Counted from the first letter of the stretch, positions 1 to 8,961 are shown. The stretch: 64,000 nt of DNA from CAIUGU01 sp965279735 (GCA_965279735.1 OZ257260.1:372001-436000); one strand, 5' to 3'. Translations and numbers: made by a program. The notes: generated by a model not told the origin, from the letters alone.

Positions 1-1293
1 TTTACGCGTCTTGCCGAGTGGCTGGCCTGGCAGGAGACGCTGCATTCTTCCGCCATCGATCTTGGGTTGGGCCGCGTCCGGCACGTGCTGGACCGGTTGG
101 CATGGCGTCCACCTGCGTATCCGGTCATCACCGTGGGCGGCACGAACGGCAAAGGTTCGTGCGTGGCTCTACTGGACAGCATCCTGGCTGCTGCGGGTCA
201 TCGCACCGGCACGTTCACCTCTCCCCATCTGCACCGCTACAACGAACGCATCCACATCGCAGGCGCTGAAGTTTCCGACGCCTCGCTCGTGGCAGCCTTC
301 GAGCGCATCGATGCCGCCCGCGGCGAAGACACGCTGACGTTCTTTGAATTCAATGCCATCGCCGCGCTGCTCGTCTTCGAGACAGCGGGACTCGATGTGC
401 TCATCCTGGAGGTGGGCTTGGGCGGACGTCTCGATGCGGTGAACGTCGTGGACGCTGACGTCGCGCTGGTGACCTCCATTGCGCTCGATCACTGCGAATG
501 GCTCGGGAATGATGTCGAGACCATCGGGCGTGAGAAAGCGGGGATTTTCCGGCGGGGGCAGCCTGCAGTGTTCGGCAGCCGCGAGATGCCGCAATCCATC
601 CAGGCGGCTGCAGATCTCGTCGGCGCGAAGCTTGAGCGGCTGGGCCGCGATTTCGATTTCAGCGCAGCTCCGGATGGACGAGCCACGGGGCAGTGGAGCT
701 GGCGAAGTGCGGCGGAAACCCTCGAAGGACTGCCGCGACCCGCGCTGCCGGGAGCCATCCAGTACGGTAATGCTGCTGCTGTGATCGCAGTGCTCAGGAA
801 CCTGCAAGCCAGATTGCCGGTCCAGCGCGCTGCGCTCATTGCCGGGCTCGAGCGTGTGCGTTTGGCAGGCCGCTTCGAGTCGCAAGCCGGCCCGGTTACC
901 TGGATTTTCGATGTCGCACACAACCCGGCTGCGGCACGCGTTCTGGCGGACAACCTCGCAGCCCACCTGTCGATTGGGGGGGCGAGCGGACGAACCGTTG
1001 CCGTGTGCGGAGTCCTCGCCGACAAGGATGTCGAGTCGATCATCGCTGAGCTGCGTGCTCACGTGGATGTGTGGATCCTTGCCGGCCTGCCCGGTGCCCG
1101 GGCTGGCGCGGTCTCCGCGCTTGCCGGGCGGTTCACCCAACAGGGGATTGCGGTCGATCTGGTTGCGCCCGATGTGGAGTCCGCGTGCGAGGCGGCGAAG
1201 CGTCTTGCCGCGCCAGGCGATCGCGTTGTGGTGTTCGGGTCGTTCCTGACTGTCGGTCCCGCGCGCGAGTGGCATGCAAGGTCAAGCGGATGA
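1..1293 (+). CDS. folC: FolC, folylpolyglutamate/dihydrofolate synthase (5' end outside window)
   Basis: Bifunctional cytosolic enzyme that ligates L-glutamate to dihydropteroate and extends folate polyglutamate tails. The frame is open from base 1 and already encodes family sequence there (RLAEWLAWQETLHSSAIDLG), so the start codon lies a few codons upstream of the window; the TTG at 67 is not the start. The ATP-binding loop GGTNGKGS is encoded near 137-160. The Mur-ligase-type central domain contains FEFNAIAALL and LEVGLGGRLDAVNVV, and the C-terminal domain contains DVAHNP. About 430 residues are visible, close to the family's full length. It is followed by dedD and cvpA-purF, a classic gammaproteobacterial order. 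Identification is firm. Confidence 0.97.
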   Translation, partial: FTRLAEWLAWQETLHSSAIDLGLGRVRHVLDRLAWRPPAYPVITVGGTNGKGSCVALLDSILAAAGHRTGTFTSPHLHRYNERIHIAGAEVSDASLVAAFERIDAARGEDTLTFFEFNAIAALLVFETAGLDVLILEVGLGGRLDAVNVVDADVALVTSIALDHCEWLGNDVETIGREKAGIFRRGQPAVFGSREMPQSIQAAADLVGAKLERLGRDFDFSAAPDGRATGQWSWRSAAETLEGLPRPALPGAIQYGNAAAVIAVLRNLQARLPVQRAALIAGLERVRLAGRFESQAGPVTWIFDVAHNPAAARVLADNLAAHLSIGGASGRTVAVCGVLADKDVESIIAELRAHVDVWILAGLPGARAGAVSALAGRFTQQGIAVDLVAPDVESACEAAKRLAAPGDRVVVFGSFLTVGPAREWHARSSG

Positions 1294-1321
1294 ACGCGTG
1301 CTTCCCCTATACTTCGGACCA

Positions 1322-1975
1322 GTGGATACGCACCTGAAAGAGCGTCTGGTTGGGGCTGCGGTACTCGTCGCGGTCGCCGTCATCCTGATTCCGGAAATGC
1401 TTTCCGGGCCTGCAGAGCGACAGGCTCCGGCATTGAGCGCAGATCGCGTCGCCGACGATGGCGGTGTCCGCACGTACACGATTGATCTCGGTACTCGCGC
1501 CCGCTCAGGTGCCGAGACCCCCGTCGTTCCGTCTGCGGAGGTCGTGACACCTGCGCCGCCGCCGGAAACAATTGAAGAAGCGGAAAGCGCACCCGCTGCT
1601 ACTGTTGCCGAGTCGCCGCCTCCTGCCGAATCCAGGCCACCGACTGAGGCTGCCCCCATTCCTGCTCCTGTCGCCGCAGCTCCAGCGGCACCCACCGTCC
1701 GTGAGGCGCCACCGGCTCCCGTCCGTCAGGACTCAGGCGCAAAGCGACCCTGGGCGGTGCAGGTGGGAAGCTTCGCGAGCCAGGCCACAGCCGACCGCTT
1801 GGGCCAGGATCTCAGGAAACGTGGCTACGAAAGCTTTGTCGTTCCCTTTAAAACGGGTTCGCAGACGCTATATCGGGTACGTGTCGGACCGATGGAGGAT
1901 CGCACCGCTGCTGATGCCGCCGTGCAGAAGCTCAAGCGCGAAGGCACGAGCGCCACTGTGGTCTCGAATTCCTGA
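1322..1975 (+). CDS. dedD: DedD-like SPOR-domain division protein
   Basis: Inner-membrane protein with one N-terminal transmembrane segment, a Pro/Ala/Glu-rich periplasmic linker and a C-terminal SPOR domain (about the last 75 residues, beginning KRPWAVQVGSFASQ). SPOR domains bind denuded septal peptidoglycan, so the inferred role is cell constriction. I chose the GTG at 1322 because it gives VDTHLKERLVGAAVLVAVAV, matching the DedD pattern of a short charged N-terminus followed by the membrane helix. An ATG at 1274 in the same frame would add 16 residues and overlap folC by 20 bases. The folC-dedD-cvpA-purF order supports the call. Confidence 0.88.
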   Translation: MDTHLKERLVGAAVLVAVAVILIPEMLSGPAERQAPALSADRVADDGGVRTYTIDLGTRARSGAETPVVPSAEVVTPAPPPETIEEAESAPAATVAESPPPAESRPPTEAAPIPAPVAAAPAAPTVREAPPAPVRQDSGAKRPWAVQVGSFASQATADRLGQDLRKRGYESFVVPFKTGSQTLYRVRVGPMEDRTAADAAVQKLKREGTSATVVSNS

Positions 1976-2178
1976 GCCATCAGGCATTCCACTAATCCGC
2001 GGGTGCACCGAAGTGGACCGCTGGATTCATGCAGCGACAGGATTGACGGTGAGGACGCTGTTCGCAGATTAATGCGCAACGAGAGATGCATCGGGCCGAA
2101 CCGGAGGCTGACTCTGCTAGAATCCGCGCGCCTCGATCGAACCCCGTTTCCCGCCAGGCCACACAGCAGGACTACCGG

Positions 2179-2688
2179 ATGAATGGTGTTGATTATCTGA
2201 TTCTCGCGGTCCTGGTCATCTCGATGCTGCTTGGCTTCTTCCGCGGTTTTCTGCGCGAAGCAATCTCGTTGATCGCCTGGCTCGGCGGCATCTGGCTGGC
2301 GTGGCGCTTTGCCTATCTCGTCGAACCTCATCTCGGCGGCTTGGTGGCCAAGCAGCCTGCTGCCACCTGGGTCGCGCGTTCCCTCATTCTCGCGGGAGTC
2401 GTGGTCGCCGGCTGGCTGATCGCTTCCATGCTGGCCTACTTCATCCGGCCGGGCCTGAGCCTCGTCATCGACAGGCTGCTCGGAATGTTCTTCGGCCTGG
2501 TCCGTGGCGCAGTCCTCCTTTCCGTGCTCGTCATGCTGGGCCAGCTCGGGCGTCTCAACGAAGTCGACTGGTGGCAGGGCTCGCGCTTCATCCCGCATGT
2601 CGTCGACCTGGCGAGCTGGGTGCAGGCATTCGCGGACGCCGGCATGAAGTATCTGGATTCTTCTCTCGGCGAAGTTACGGGGGCCTGA
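2179..2688 (+). CDS. cvpA: CvpA family membrane protein
   Basis: Polytopic inner-membrane protein of the colicin V production family. The molecular function is not settled; in Enterobacteria it is linked to envelope homeostasis and sits before purF. The sequence starts MNGVDYLILAVLVISMLLGF and has about four hydrophobic segments plus the family pattern FFRGFLREAISLIAWLGG. Length is 169 residues, normal for the family. The frame is open 31 codons further upstream, but that part is not CvpA-like, so the ATG at 2179 is used. Only three bases separate its stop from purF, implying co-transcription and probably translational coupling. Confidence 0.92.
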   Translation: MNGVDYLILAVLVISMLLGFFRGFLREAISLIAWLGGIWLAWRFAYLVEPHLGGLVAKQPAATWVARSLILAGVVVAGWLIASMLAYFIRPGLSLVIDRLLGMFFGLVRGAVLLSVLVMLGQLGRLNEVDWWQGSRFIPHVVDLASWVQAFADAGMKYLDSSLGEVTGA

Positions 2689-2691
2689 GTT

Positions 2692-4203
2692 ATGTGTGGC
2701 ATCGTCGGCGTAGTCGGGTCCGGTCCGGTCAATCAGCAGATCTATGACGCGCTGACGGTTCTGCAGCATCGCGGCCAGGACGCTGCCGGCATCATGACCT
2801 GCCACGAAGGCGAGGTGTTCATGCGCAAGAACACCGGCCTCGTCCGCGATGCTTTCCAGCAGCGCCACATGCTCGCCCTCAAGGGCAACATCGGCATCGG
2901 CCACGTGCGGTATCCCACCGCGGGTGCCGACAGCTCATCGGAAGCACAACCTTTCTTTGTCAACTCGCCCTATGGCATCGGTCTCGGGCACAACGGCAAT
3001 CTCACGAACGCCGTCGAGCTCGCCGAAGTCCTGATCCGCGAGGACCGGCGCCACCTCAATACCGGCTCCGACTCGGAAGTTCTTCTCAACGTGTTCGCCA
3101 GCGAGTTGTCACGTGCAGGAACGCCACGCGCGTCCGCTGCGGAAATTTTCTCGGCGGTGACGTCGGTCTACCGTCGTTGCCGCGGCGGTTTCGCTGTCGT
3201 CACGATGATCGTCGGCCATGGCCTGCTGGGCTTCCGCGATCCGCACGGTATCCGGCCTCTCGTCATCGGGCGTCGTGAGACAGAGCGCGGACCTGAATAC
3301 ATGCTGGCATCGGAAAGCGTGGCGCTCGACATGGTCGGGTTCACGCTGGTGCGCGACGTGGCCCCGGGCGAAGCCGTGTTCATCGACGAGCAGGGTCGTT
3401 TCTATTCGCAGCAATGCGTCAGCGTCGGCAGCCACACGCCCTGCATTTTCGAATACGTCTATTTCGCCCGTCCCGATTCGATCATCGACAACATCTCGGT
3501 TCACAAGGCCCGCTTGCGCATGGGCGACCTGCTGGCCGAGAAGATCCGTCGGGTCCGCCCCGACCATGACATCGACGTCATCATTCCGATTCCGGATACC
3601 AGCCGCACTGCTGCGGTCCAGGTGGCACAGCTCCTGGGCATCAAGTACCGAGAAGGCTTCGTCAAGAACCGCTACATCGGCCGCACGTTCATCATGCCGG
3701 GGCAGGAACAGCGCGCGAAATCGGTCCGGTCAAAGCTGAATCCGATCGACCTCGAGTTCCGCGGCAAGAACGTCATGCTCATCGACGACTCCATCGTGCG
3801 TGGCACGACCTCTGCGCAGATCATCGATCTCGCGCGTGAAGCCGGCGCCCGCAAGGTTTACTTTGCTTCGGCTGCGCCGCCTGTCCGCTATCCGAATGTC
3901 TACGGCATCGACATGCCCGCCGCCTATGAACTCGTCGCGAGTGGCCGGTCAGAGGACGAAGTCGCGCAGCTCATCGGTGCGGACTGGCTGGTCTACCAGG
4001 ATATCGAGGATCTCGTGCAGGCCTGCCTCCATCACGATTCCGACATCAAGGCTTTCGATACCTCCTGCTTCTCCGGCGAATACGTGACGGGCGATGTCAC
4101 GCAGGAATATCTGGCGCGGTTGCAGGAGCAGCGCTCGGACCAGGCGAAAGCTCTCCGCAGGCATACGCGCAAGGGCTCGCTCCGCGCCGTGCGAGCCGTG
4201 TAG
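2692..4203 (+). CDS. purF: PurF, amidophosphoribosyltransferase
   Basis: Catalyses the first committed step of purine synthesis: PRPP plus glutamine gives 5-phosphoribosylamine. The N-terminal glutamine amidotransferase domain starts MCGIVGV, leaving Cys2 as the N-terminal nucleophile with no propeptide, as in the E. coli type. The C-terminal phosphoribosyltransferase domain has the PRPP loop MLIDDSIVRGTTS at about residues 361-376. Length is 503 residues, as expected. It lies directly after cvpA. A GGGGGC-rich stretch a few bases upstream may serve as ribosome binding site. No four-cysteine cluster pattern was noticed, consistent with a non-iron-sulfur type. Confidence 0.98.
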   Translation: MCGIVGVVGSGPVNQQIYDALTVLQHRGQDAAGIMTCHEGEVFMRKNTGLVRDAFQQRHMLALKGNIGIGHVRYPTAGADSSSEAQPFFVNSPYGIGLGHNGNLTNAVELAEVLIREDRRHLNTGSDSEVLLNVFASELSRAGTPRASAAEIFSAVTSVYRRCRGGFAVVTMIVGHGLLGFRDPHGIRPLVIGRRETERGPEYMLASESVALDMVGFTLVRDVAPGEAVFIDEQGRFYSQQCVSVGSHTPCIFEYVYFARPDSIIDNISVHKARLRMGDLLAEKIRRVRPDHDIDVIIPIPDTSRTAAVQVAQLLGIKYREGFVKNRYIGRTFIMPGQEQRAKSVRSKLNPIDLEFRGKNVMLIDDSIVRGTTSAQIIDLAREAGARKVYFASAAPPVRYPNVYGIDMPAAYELVASGRSEDEVAQLIGADWLVYQDIEDLVQACLHHDSDIKAFDTSCFSGEYVTGDVTQEYLARLQEQRSDQAKALRRHTRKGSLRAVRAV

Positions 4204-4243
4204 TTGCGGGCAGATTACTGATCAGCCCTCCCTGGGGAGTCGA

Positions 4244-5488
4244 TTGTCTCCTCGCATCCTGACGATTACCGATCACCCCGAATTCGCGAGCCTGCTCGAG
4301 CATCACGTCACGACGCTCTGGCGCGGGGCGGAGCTGCGGGTGCACGAACCTTCGCAGCGGGGCATGTTGCCCCACGGGTTTACCGCAGCGGGCTACGACA
4401 CCGTCCTGCTTGATCATCTCTCCGAACAGGGCAAGGGATTGCGCTGGCTCGACGATCTCTCGCGCCGCCCCGGCTTTCCGCCGGTGCTTTACTTCGCTCC
4501 TGCGGGCGATGACGTCCTTGCCATCCAGGCGAGAGAGGTCGGAGCCGTCGAGTGCCTCGCGCGCGATCGCATAGAACACCGGCGCCTGGCTGAACTGCTG
4601 CGCCAGTCGGTGGATGATCGCCGCCGGAAGCTGACGTTGTGGCGGACCAGCCCGGAAGCGGACAACGCTTACCGCTTCGGCACGGTCAAGATCAGGGGGC
4701 ATCGCTGCATCAAGCAGCTCGCCGCCGGTGGCCATTCCCAGGTATTCCTCGCGGAAAGTGAGAAAGCCGGCGATCTGGTCGTCCTCAAGGTCTTCCGCGA
4801 AGTGCCGGACAAGGTTGAGGCGCACGATACGTTCAACCGTTTCCTGCAGGAATACGAGCTCGTTTCGCGTATTCGCCATGCCAATGTGGTGCGCATCCAC
4901 GATCTCGGGATTGCCGACGACCACGCTTACATTGCGATGGAGTATTTCTCCGGCGGAGACCTGCGTGCGCGGATGCGTCAGGCAGTGACGCCAGCTGATG
5001 CGCTCAGAGTGCTTGCACAGATCGTCCGGGCGCTGGCCGCCATTCACGGCGTTGGCGTACTGCACCGGGATCTGAAGCCGGGCAACGTCATGATGCGCGC
5101 CGACGGCACGGTCGCGCTGATCGATTTCGGCCTGGCGAAGCAGCTTGCGCTGGAGGCAGAGATCACGGGAACCGGCGAGATCTTCGGCACGCCGTACTAC
5201 ATGAGCCCGGAGCAGGGGCATGGCGAGGATGTCGATGTGCGAAGCGATTTCTACAGTCTCGGCGTGATCTTTTACGAGATGCTCATGCGCCGCAAGCCAT
5301 ACAACGCCCGCTCGGTGATGGCAGTGATCTACCTCCATCGCAATGGCCCCATGCCTTCCCTCGGCGATGGCCTGCAACGTTACGAGCCACTGATGAAGCG
5401 CCTGCTCGCCAAGGCTCCGGCCGACAGGTTTCAGTCGGCTGCGGAAGTCGGAGTGGCGGTGGATGAACTGCTGGCGGGCGAGCCCTGA
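4244..5488 (+). CDS. Receiver-like domain fused to Ser/Thr protein kinase
   Basis: Protein of about 414 residues with two parts. Residues ~1-125 look like a response-regulator fold (alternating hydrophobic strands, LLD at the phosphoacceptor position). However, the conserved lysine of strand 5 is not evident, so it may be a pseudo-receiver. Residues ~150-412 are a Hanks-type kinase: Lys182 in VVLKVF, catalytic Asp276 in HRDLKPGN, Asp294 in DFG, and GTPYYMSPEQ in the activation segment. No transmembrane segment is seen, so it is probably cytosolic. The frame is open back to 4094, but that overlaps purF by 110 bases. I prefer the TTG at 4244, which has GGGGAG four bases upstream. Substrate unknown. 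Kinase call firm, start uncertain. Confidence 0.85.
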   Translation: MSPRILTITDHPEFASLLEHHVTTLWRGAELRVHEPSQRGMLPHGFTAAGYDTVLLDHLSEQGKGLRWLDDLSRRPGFPPVLYFAPAGDDVLAIQAREVGAVECLARDRIEHRRLAELLRQSVDDRRRKLTLWRTSPEADNAYRFGTVKIRGHRCIKQLAAGGHSQVFLAESEKAGDLVVLKVFREVPDKVEAHDTFNRFLQEYELVSRIRHANVVRIHDLGIADDHAYIAMEYFSGGDLRARMRQAVTPADALRVLAQIVRALAAIHGVGVLHRDLKPGNVMMRADGTVALIDFGLAKQLALEAEITGTGEIFGTPYYMSPEQGHGEDVDVRSDFYSLGVIFYEMLMRRKPYNARSVMAVIYLHRNGPMPSLGDGLQRYEPLMKRLLAKAPADRFQSAAEVGVAVDELLAGEP

Positions 5489-5499
5489 GATCGCCGGCA

Positions 5500-6108
5500 A
5501 TGCAGACGAACGCTCTTCCCGAAGGTCTTGCAGTGGCTACGCCGACAGCCTGGTTCGACGCCGCGTGCGAGCGCTGGCGCGAGCTGCTGGTCGATCATGC
5601 CAACTGCGAGAAGAAAGCGGCCTCCACCGCGCTCAGTTTCATTTTCGTCTATGCCGAAGACATGGAATTCGCCGAGCGCATTTCGCGCCTGGCACGCGAG
5701 GAACTCAGGCATTTCGAGCAGGTGCAGAAGCTGATGCGCGAACTGCAGGTGCCCTGGACGAAGATGTCGCCCTCGCGGTATGCGGAGGGGTTGCGGCGCG
5801 GCGTGCGGACGCATGAGCCTCATCGCCAGATGGATCTGATGATCTGCGGTGCGCTGATCGAAGCCCGTTCGTGTGAACGATTCATCGGGCTGGCGCCGCG
5901 CCTGCCGGCGCCGCTAGGCACTTTCTATGGGGGTCTTGCGGCTTCCGAGGCGCGGCACACGATCCTGTATCGCCGCCTGGGAGAGCGGCTTGCTGCCACT
6001 CATGGCCTCGATTGGTCGACGGAATTCGAGCGGTTCGCCAGCATCGAGTCCGAACTCGTGACGTCACCGGATCCGCTGTTCCGGTTTCATTCGGGATTGC
6101 CCGTCTAG
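5500..6108 (+). CDS. miaE: MiaE, tRNA 2-methylthio-N6-isopentenyladenosine hydroxylase
   Basis: Ferritin-like diiron oxygenase that hydroxylates ms2i6A at position 37 of tRNAs reading UNN codons. Visible ligand regions include REELRHFEQ, EARSCERF and ASEARH, which match the E/ExxH pattern of the diiron helices. The 202-residue length is typical. MiaE is found in only some Gammaproteobacteria and needs MiaA and MiaB elsewhere in the genome for its substrate. It starts 11 bases after the kinase stop, so the two may be co-transcribed. On the other side it converges with lpxH, with only one base between the stop codons. Confidence 0.93.
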   Translation: MQTNALPEGLAVATPTAWFDAACERWRELLVDHANCEKKAASTALSFIFVYAEDMEFAERISRLAREELRHFEQVQKLMRELQVPWTKMSPSRYAEGLRRGVRTHEPHRQMDLMICGALIEARSCERFIGLAPRLPAPLGTFYGGLAASEARHTILYRRLGERLAATHGLDWSTEFERFASIESELVTSPDPLFRFHSGLPV

Positions 6109-6109
6109 T

Positions 6110-6835
6110 TCACTCGCGGGCCATCGCGCTCAGTTCGTAGCCGTTCTGGTCCCAGCGCAGCACGCTCCCTTGCGTGTACCAGTCGCCCAGCACAATCCTG
6201 GTGACTGGCTTGCCCGCAGCTTCCAGGCGATGCACCGCCGGCCGATGGGTGTGTCCGTGGATCATCGTGTCGACACCGTATTGCTCAAACGCGGCGACGC
6301 ATGCTCCCTGGTTGACGTCCATGATCATGGGCGCCGCACGATCGATGTGTGCCTTGCTGCCTTCGCGGACCTTCGCTGCCAGCGCATTACGTCGCTTGAG
6401 CGACAGATGCAGCATCACCCACTGCACGATCGGGTTGTGGACGATTCGGCGCAAACGCTGATAGGCGTGATCGTCGGTACAGAGAGTATCGCCATGCATG
6501 AGAAGTACGGGTTTCCCGTAAAGATTGACGATCGTGCCGTCCTCGATCAGCTTGCAGCCCGTCTCCCTGCTGAAGCGGGCGCCCAGCAGGAAATCGCGAT
6601 TACCCCGCATCACCGAACAGGGCACGCCAGACGCGGTCAGGGCTTTCAGCGCCGAGATGATGCGACGCTTCTCGAGGTCGGTATCGTCATCGCCGATCCA
6701 CAGCTCGAAAAGGTCCCCGAGAATGTACAAAGCTTCGGCGGAGCGGGCCTCAAGGTTCAGGAAATCCAGAAACTGCCGGGTGATGTCAGGTCGCGAACCA
6801 TCCAGATGCAGGTCGGAAATGAACAGGACAGTCAT
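6110..6835 (-). CDS. lpxH: LpxH, UDP-2,3-diacylglucosamine pyrophosphohydrolase
   Basis: Peripheral membrane enzyme of lipid A synthesis; it cleaves UDP-2,3-diacylglucosamine to lipid X and UMP. Calcineurin-like metallophosphoesterase signatures are visible in order: DLHLDG near the N-terminus, GDLFELWIGDDD, GNRDFL, HGD, and HGHTHRPA near the C-terminus, together supplying the two-metal site. Length is 241 residues, as expected. It starts three bases after the cyclophilin gene stop (TAA gcc ATG on the minus strand), so the two form an operon. The presence of LpxH confirms a Gram-negative cell making lipid A. Confidence 0.96.
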   Translation of the reverse strand: MTVLFISDLHLDGSRPDITRQFLDFLNLEARSAEALYILGDLFELWIGDDDTDLEKRRIISALKALTASGVPCSVMRGNRDFLLGARFSRETGCKLIEDGTIVNLYGKPVLLMHGDTLCTDDHAYQRLRRIVHNPIVQWVMLHLSLKRRNALAAKVREGSKAHIDRAAPMIMDVNQGACVAAFEQYGVDTMIHGHTHRPAVHRLEAAGKPVTRIVLGDWYTQGSVLRWDQNGYELSAMARE

Positions 6836-6838
6836 GGC

Positions 6839-7417
6839 TTAAGGAGCGGCATCGAGGATTTCGGTGTTCTTGATGATCACCGGTTCGAGCGGCGCCTCGA
6901 TGTCGAATCCAAGGTAAGCGCCAGTGGGGACTTGGCCAATCTTGTCCACGACGTCCATCCCTTCGACGACATTGCCGAAAACGGCATAGCCCCAGCCGTC
7001 GGGCGTGGCATCGAGCGCCGCGTTGTCTGTCAGGTTCACGAAGAACTGAGCGGCCGCAGTGTCGGGTTCGGAGAAGCGGGCGAGCGACACCGTTCCACGA
7101 CGATTCAGAAGGCCATTCTTCGATTCATTGGCGATGTTGGGTCGTAAACTTTTTTCCCTGCCCGAGATGGTGTAGCCGCCGCCCTGGACCACGAAGCCCT
7201 CCACGATGCGATGGAAAATCGTGCCGCGGTAATGCCCTGCGCGGACGTACTCCAGGAAGTTGGCCGTCGAGAGCGGCGAATGTTCGGGGTCGAGCGCGAT
7301 CGTGAAGCTGCCGAGGTTCGTCTCGATACGCACGCGCGGCGCGGGCTGTGTCTGGGAGTGGGCGCTCAATGAACTGCCAGCGAGAAGCAACACGAGCAGC
7401 AGCTGGAATGGTTTCAT
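6839..7417 (-). CDS. Periplasmic cyclophilin-type peptidyl-prolyl isomerase (PpiA-like)
   Basis: Cyclophilin that speeds cis-trans isomerisation of proline bonds. The chosen start gives MKPFQLLLVLLLAGSSLSAHS, a typical Sec signal peptide ending near AHS, so the product is inferred to be periplasmic. The frame stays open 29 codons upstream, but that part has no signal-peptide or family character. Core motifs are FHRIVEGFVVQGGG, AAAQFFVNL and GYAVFGNVVEGMDVVDKI. Length is 192 residues. It is the first gene of a two-gene minus-strand operon with lpxH, and is divergent from gltX across about 95 bases. Confidence 0.92.
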   Translation of the reverse strand: MKPFQLLLVLLLAGSSLSAHSQTQPAPRVRIETNLGSFTIALDPEHSPLSTANFLEYVRAGHYRGTIFHRIVEGFVVQGGGYTISGREKSLRPNIANESKNGLLNRRGTVSLARFSEPDTAAAQFFVNLTDNAALDATPDGWGYAVFGNVVEGMDVVDKIGQVPTGAYLGFDIEAPLEPVIIKNTEILDAAP

Positions 7418-7512
7418 GGGTGAGATCAGTGCCCGAATTGAGATTGACGTGATTCTACTGGCTCTGCGCCGGACTCCGCATACCCAAGGCATTTCGGCTA
7501 CCATTCGCGCGC

Positions 7513-8934
7513 ATGTCCACCCCTCCCGTCACCCGTTTTGCGCCGAGTCCGACCGGGCAACTGCACCTCGGCAACGCAATGACCGCTTTTTTCAGCTTTC
7601 TGGCGGCGCGCAAGGCCGGTGGCAAGTTCATCCTGCGGATCGAGGATACCGACGCGGCCCGGCACGGGGAGCAGTTCCTGCAGCCGCTCATGGACGATCT
7701 GCGCTGGTTTGGTCTCGCCTGGGATGAAGGGCCTGACGTCGGTGGCCCGCATGCTCCGTATCGGCAGCGAGAAAGGTCCGGCCTCTACGAGACATGGTTC
7801 GACAAGCTTGCACTGGCAGGCCGCACCTACCCTTGCTATTGCACGCCCGTTGAGTTGAGCGTTGCCCGTCGTAGCCAGCTCGCTGCTGGCCAGCCGCCGC
7901 GGTATGCGGGAACTTGCCGGGATCTGACGGCCGACCAGCGTGCTGAACGCGAGGCGAAAGGTCTTGAAGCGTCGCTGCGGTTCCGCGTGCCCACAGGCCG
8001 GGTCGTGACCTTTACGGATCTCGTCCACGGCGAGCAGCGGTTCGCGACCGACGATATCGGCGACTTCATCATCCGTCGTGCCGACGGCAGCGCCGCGTTC
8101 TTTTTTTCCAATGCGCTCGACGATGCATCAATGGGCGTCACGCTCGTGCTGCGCGGTGACGATCATCTGTCGAATACGCCGCGTCAGCTGCTGTTGCTCG
8201 AAGCCTTCGGTCTGCCGGCACCCGAGTACGCGCACGTGGCATTGCTGCTCGGCATGGATGGCGTGCCGTTATCGAAACGTCACGGCCATACCAGCCTGCA
8301 CGAGTTTCGTGAGCGTGGCTATCTGCCGGAAGCGTTGCGCAATCATCTGCTTCGCCTGGCGCACACCGCTTCGCAGGATGGCTGGCTTGATGCTGCCGAG
8401 ATGCCGGGCGCGTTCGATACCGCACGCCTCGGAAGGGCCGCGGCGCGTTTTGACGAGACCCAGCTTCGCCACTGGCAGCGCGAAGCCGTGACGCGCTTGT
8501 CTGATGAGCGCCTCGTTGAATGGTTGCAGCCCTTCGCTCCCGCAGGCATCAGTCCCGAACGACTGGCGGCCTTCTACAAAGTGGTCCGTCCCAATCTCGA
8601 ATTTCCCGAAGACGTGGTGCCGTTGAGCAAGGTGGTGTTTGGCGACCTTGAAGACCTCTCACCCGAGGCGCTGGCCGCAGTGCGTGATGCAGGCTCCGGT
8701 TTTTTCACGACGGCAGAGCAGATCTTCGATACCACGGGCGCGGATCTCAAATCGCTGGCGAAAGAGCTGGGTCAGGCGACCGGTCGAAAGGGCCCCGGGC
8801 TCTACATGCCGCTGCGTTCGGCATTGAGCGGCTCAACGCATGGCCCGGAACTCGGCCCACTGCTGGCTTTGATGGCTCCCGAGCGCGTGCGCACACGGTT
8901 CGCTGCAGCCGCCCGTCTTTCGCAACCCGTGTGA
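7513..8934 (+). CDS. gltX: Glutamyl-tRNA synthetase, first copy
   Basis: Class I aminoacyl-tRNA synthetase that charges glutamate. It has the N-terminal RFAPSPTGQLHLGN (HIGH-type), the zinc-type motif CYC with a following YAGTC, RGDDHLSNTPRQ, PLSKRHG (KMSKS-type) and a full C-terminal anticodon-binding part, 473 residues in all. It is therefore not a short GluQ-RS. A second gltX begins at 62852, so the genome has two GluRS. Such pairs are known in some bacteria, where one copy is specialised for tRNA-Gln or for particular tRNA-Glu isoacceptors; which copy does what cannot be decided here. It starts divergently from the cyclophilin and is followed 27 bases later by cysS. Confidence 0.95.
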   Translation: MSTPPVTRFAPSPTGQLHLGNAMTAFFSFLAARKAGGKFILRIEDTDAARHGEQFLQPLMDDLRWFGLAWDEGPDVGGPHAPYRQRERSGLYETWFDKLALAGRTYPCYCTPVELSVARRSQLAAGQPPRYAGTCRDLTADQRAEREAKGLEASLRFRVPTGRVVTFTDLVHGEQRFATDDIGDFIIRRADGSAAFFFSNALDDASMGVTLVLRGDDHLSNTPRQLLLLEAFGLPAPEYAHVALLLGMDGVPLSKRHGHTSLHEFRERGYLPEALRNHLLRLAHTASQDGWLDAAEMPGAFDTARLGRAAARFDETQLRHWQREAVTRLSDERLVEWLQPFAPAGISPERLAAFYKVVRPNLEFPEDVVPLSKVVFGDLEDLSPEALAAVRDAGSGFFTTAEQIFDTTGADLKSLAKELGQATGRKGPGLYMPLRSALSGSTHGPELGPLLALMAPERVRTRFAAAARLSQPV

Positions 8935-8961
8935 TTTTCAACCGCTGATGACACAATCCTG

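Noticed and set aside
169..1275. Long open frame on the minus strand opposite folC (368 codons)
   Set aside because: It is antisense to a clear folC, has no family signature, and such shadows are common in GC-rich DNA.
1825..2904. Long minus-strand open frame across dedD, cvpA and purF
   Set aside because: It covers three recognised genes and its protein is charged and without recognisable motifs.
7513..8934. First gltX as a GluQ-RS (tRNA-Asp queuosine modifier)
   Set aside because: At 473 residues it keeps the full anticodon-binding C-terminal half and the KMSKS-type motif; GluQ-RS is about 300 residues and lacks that half.
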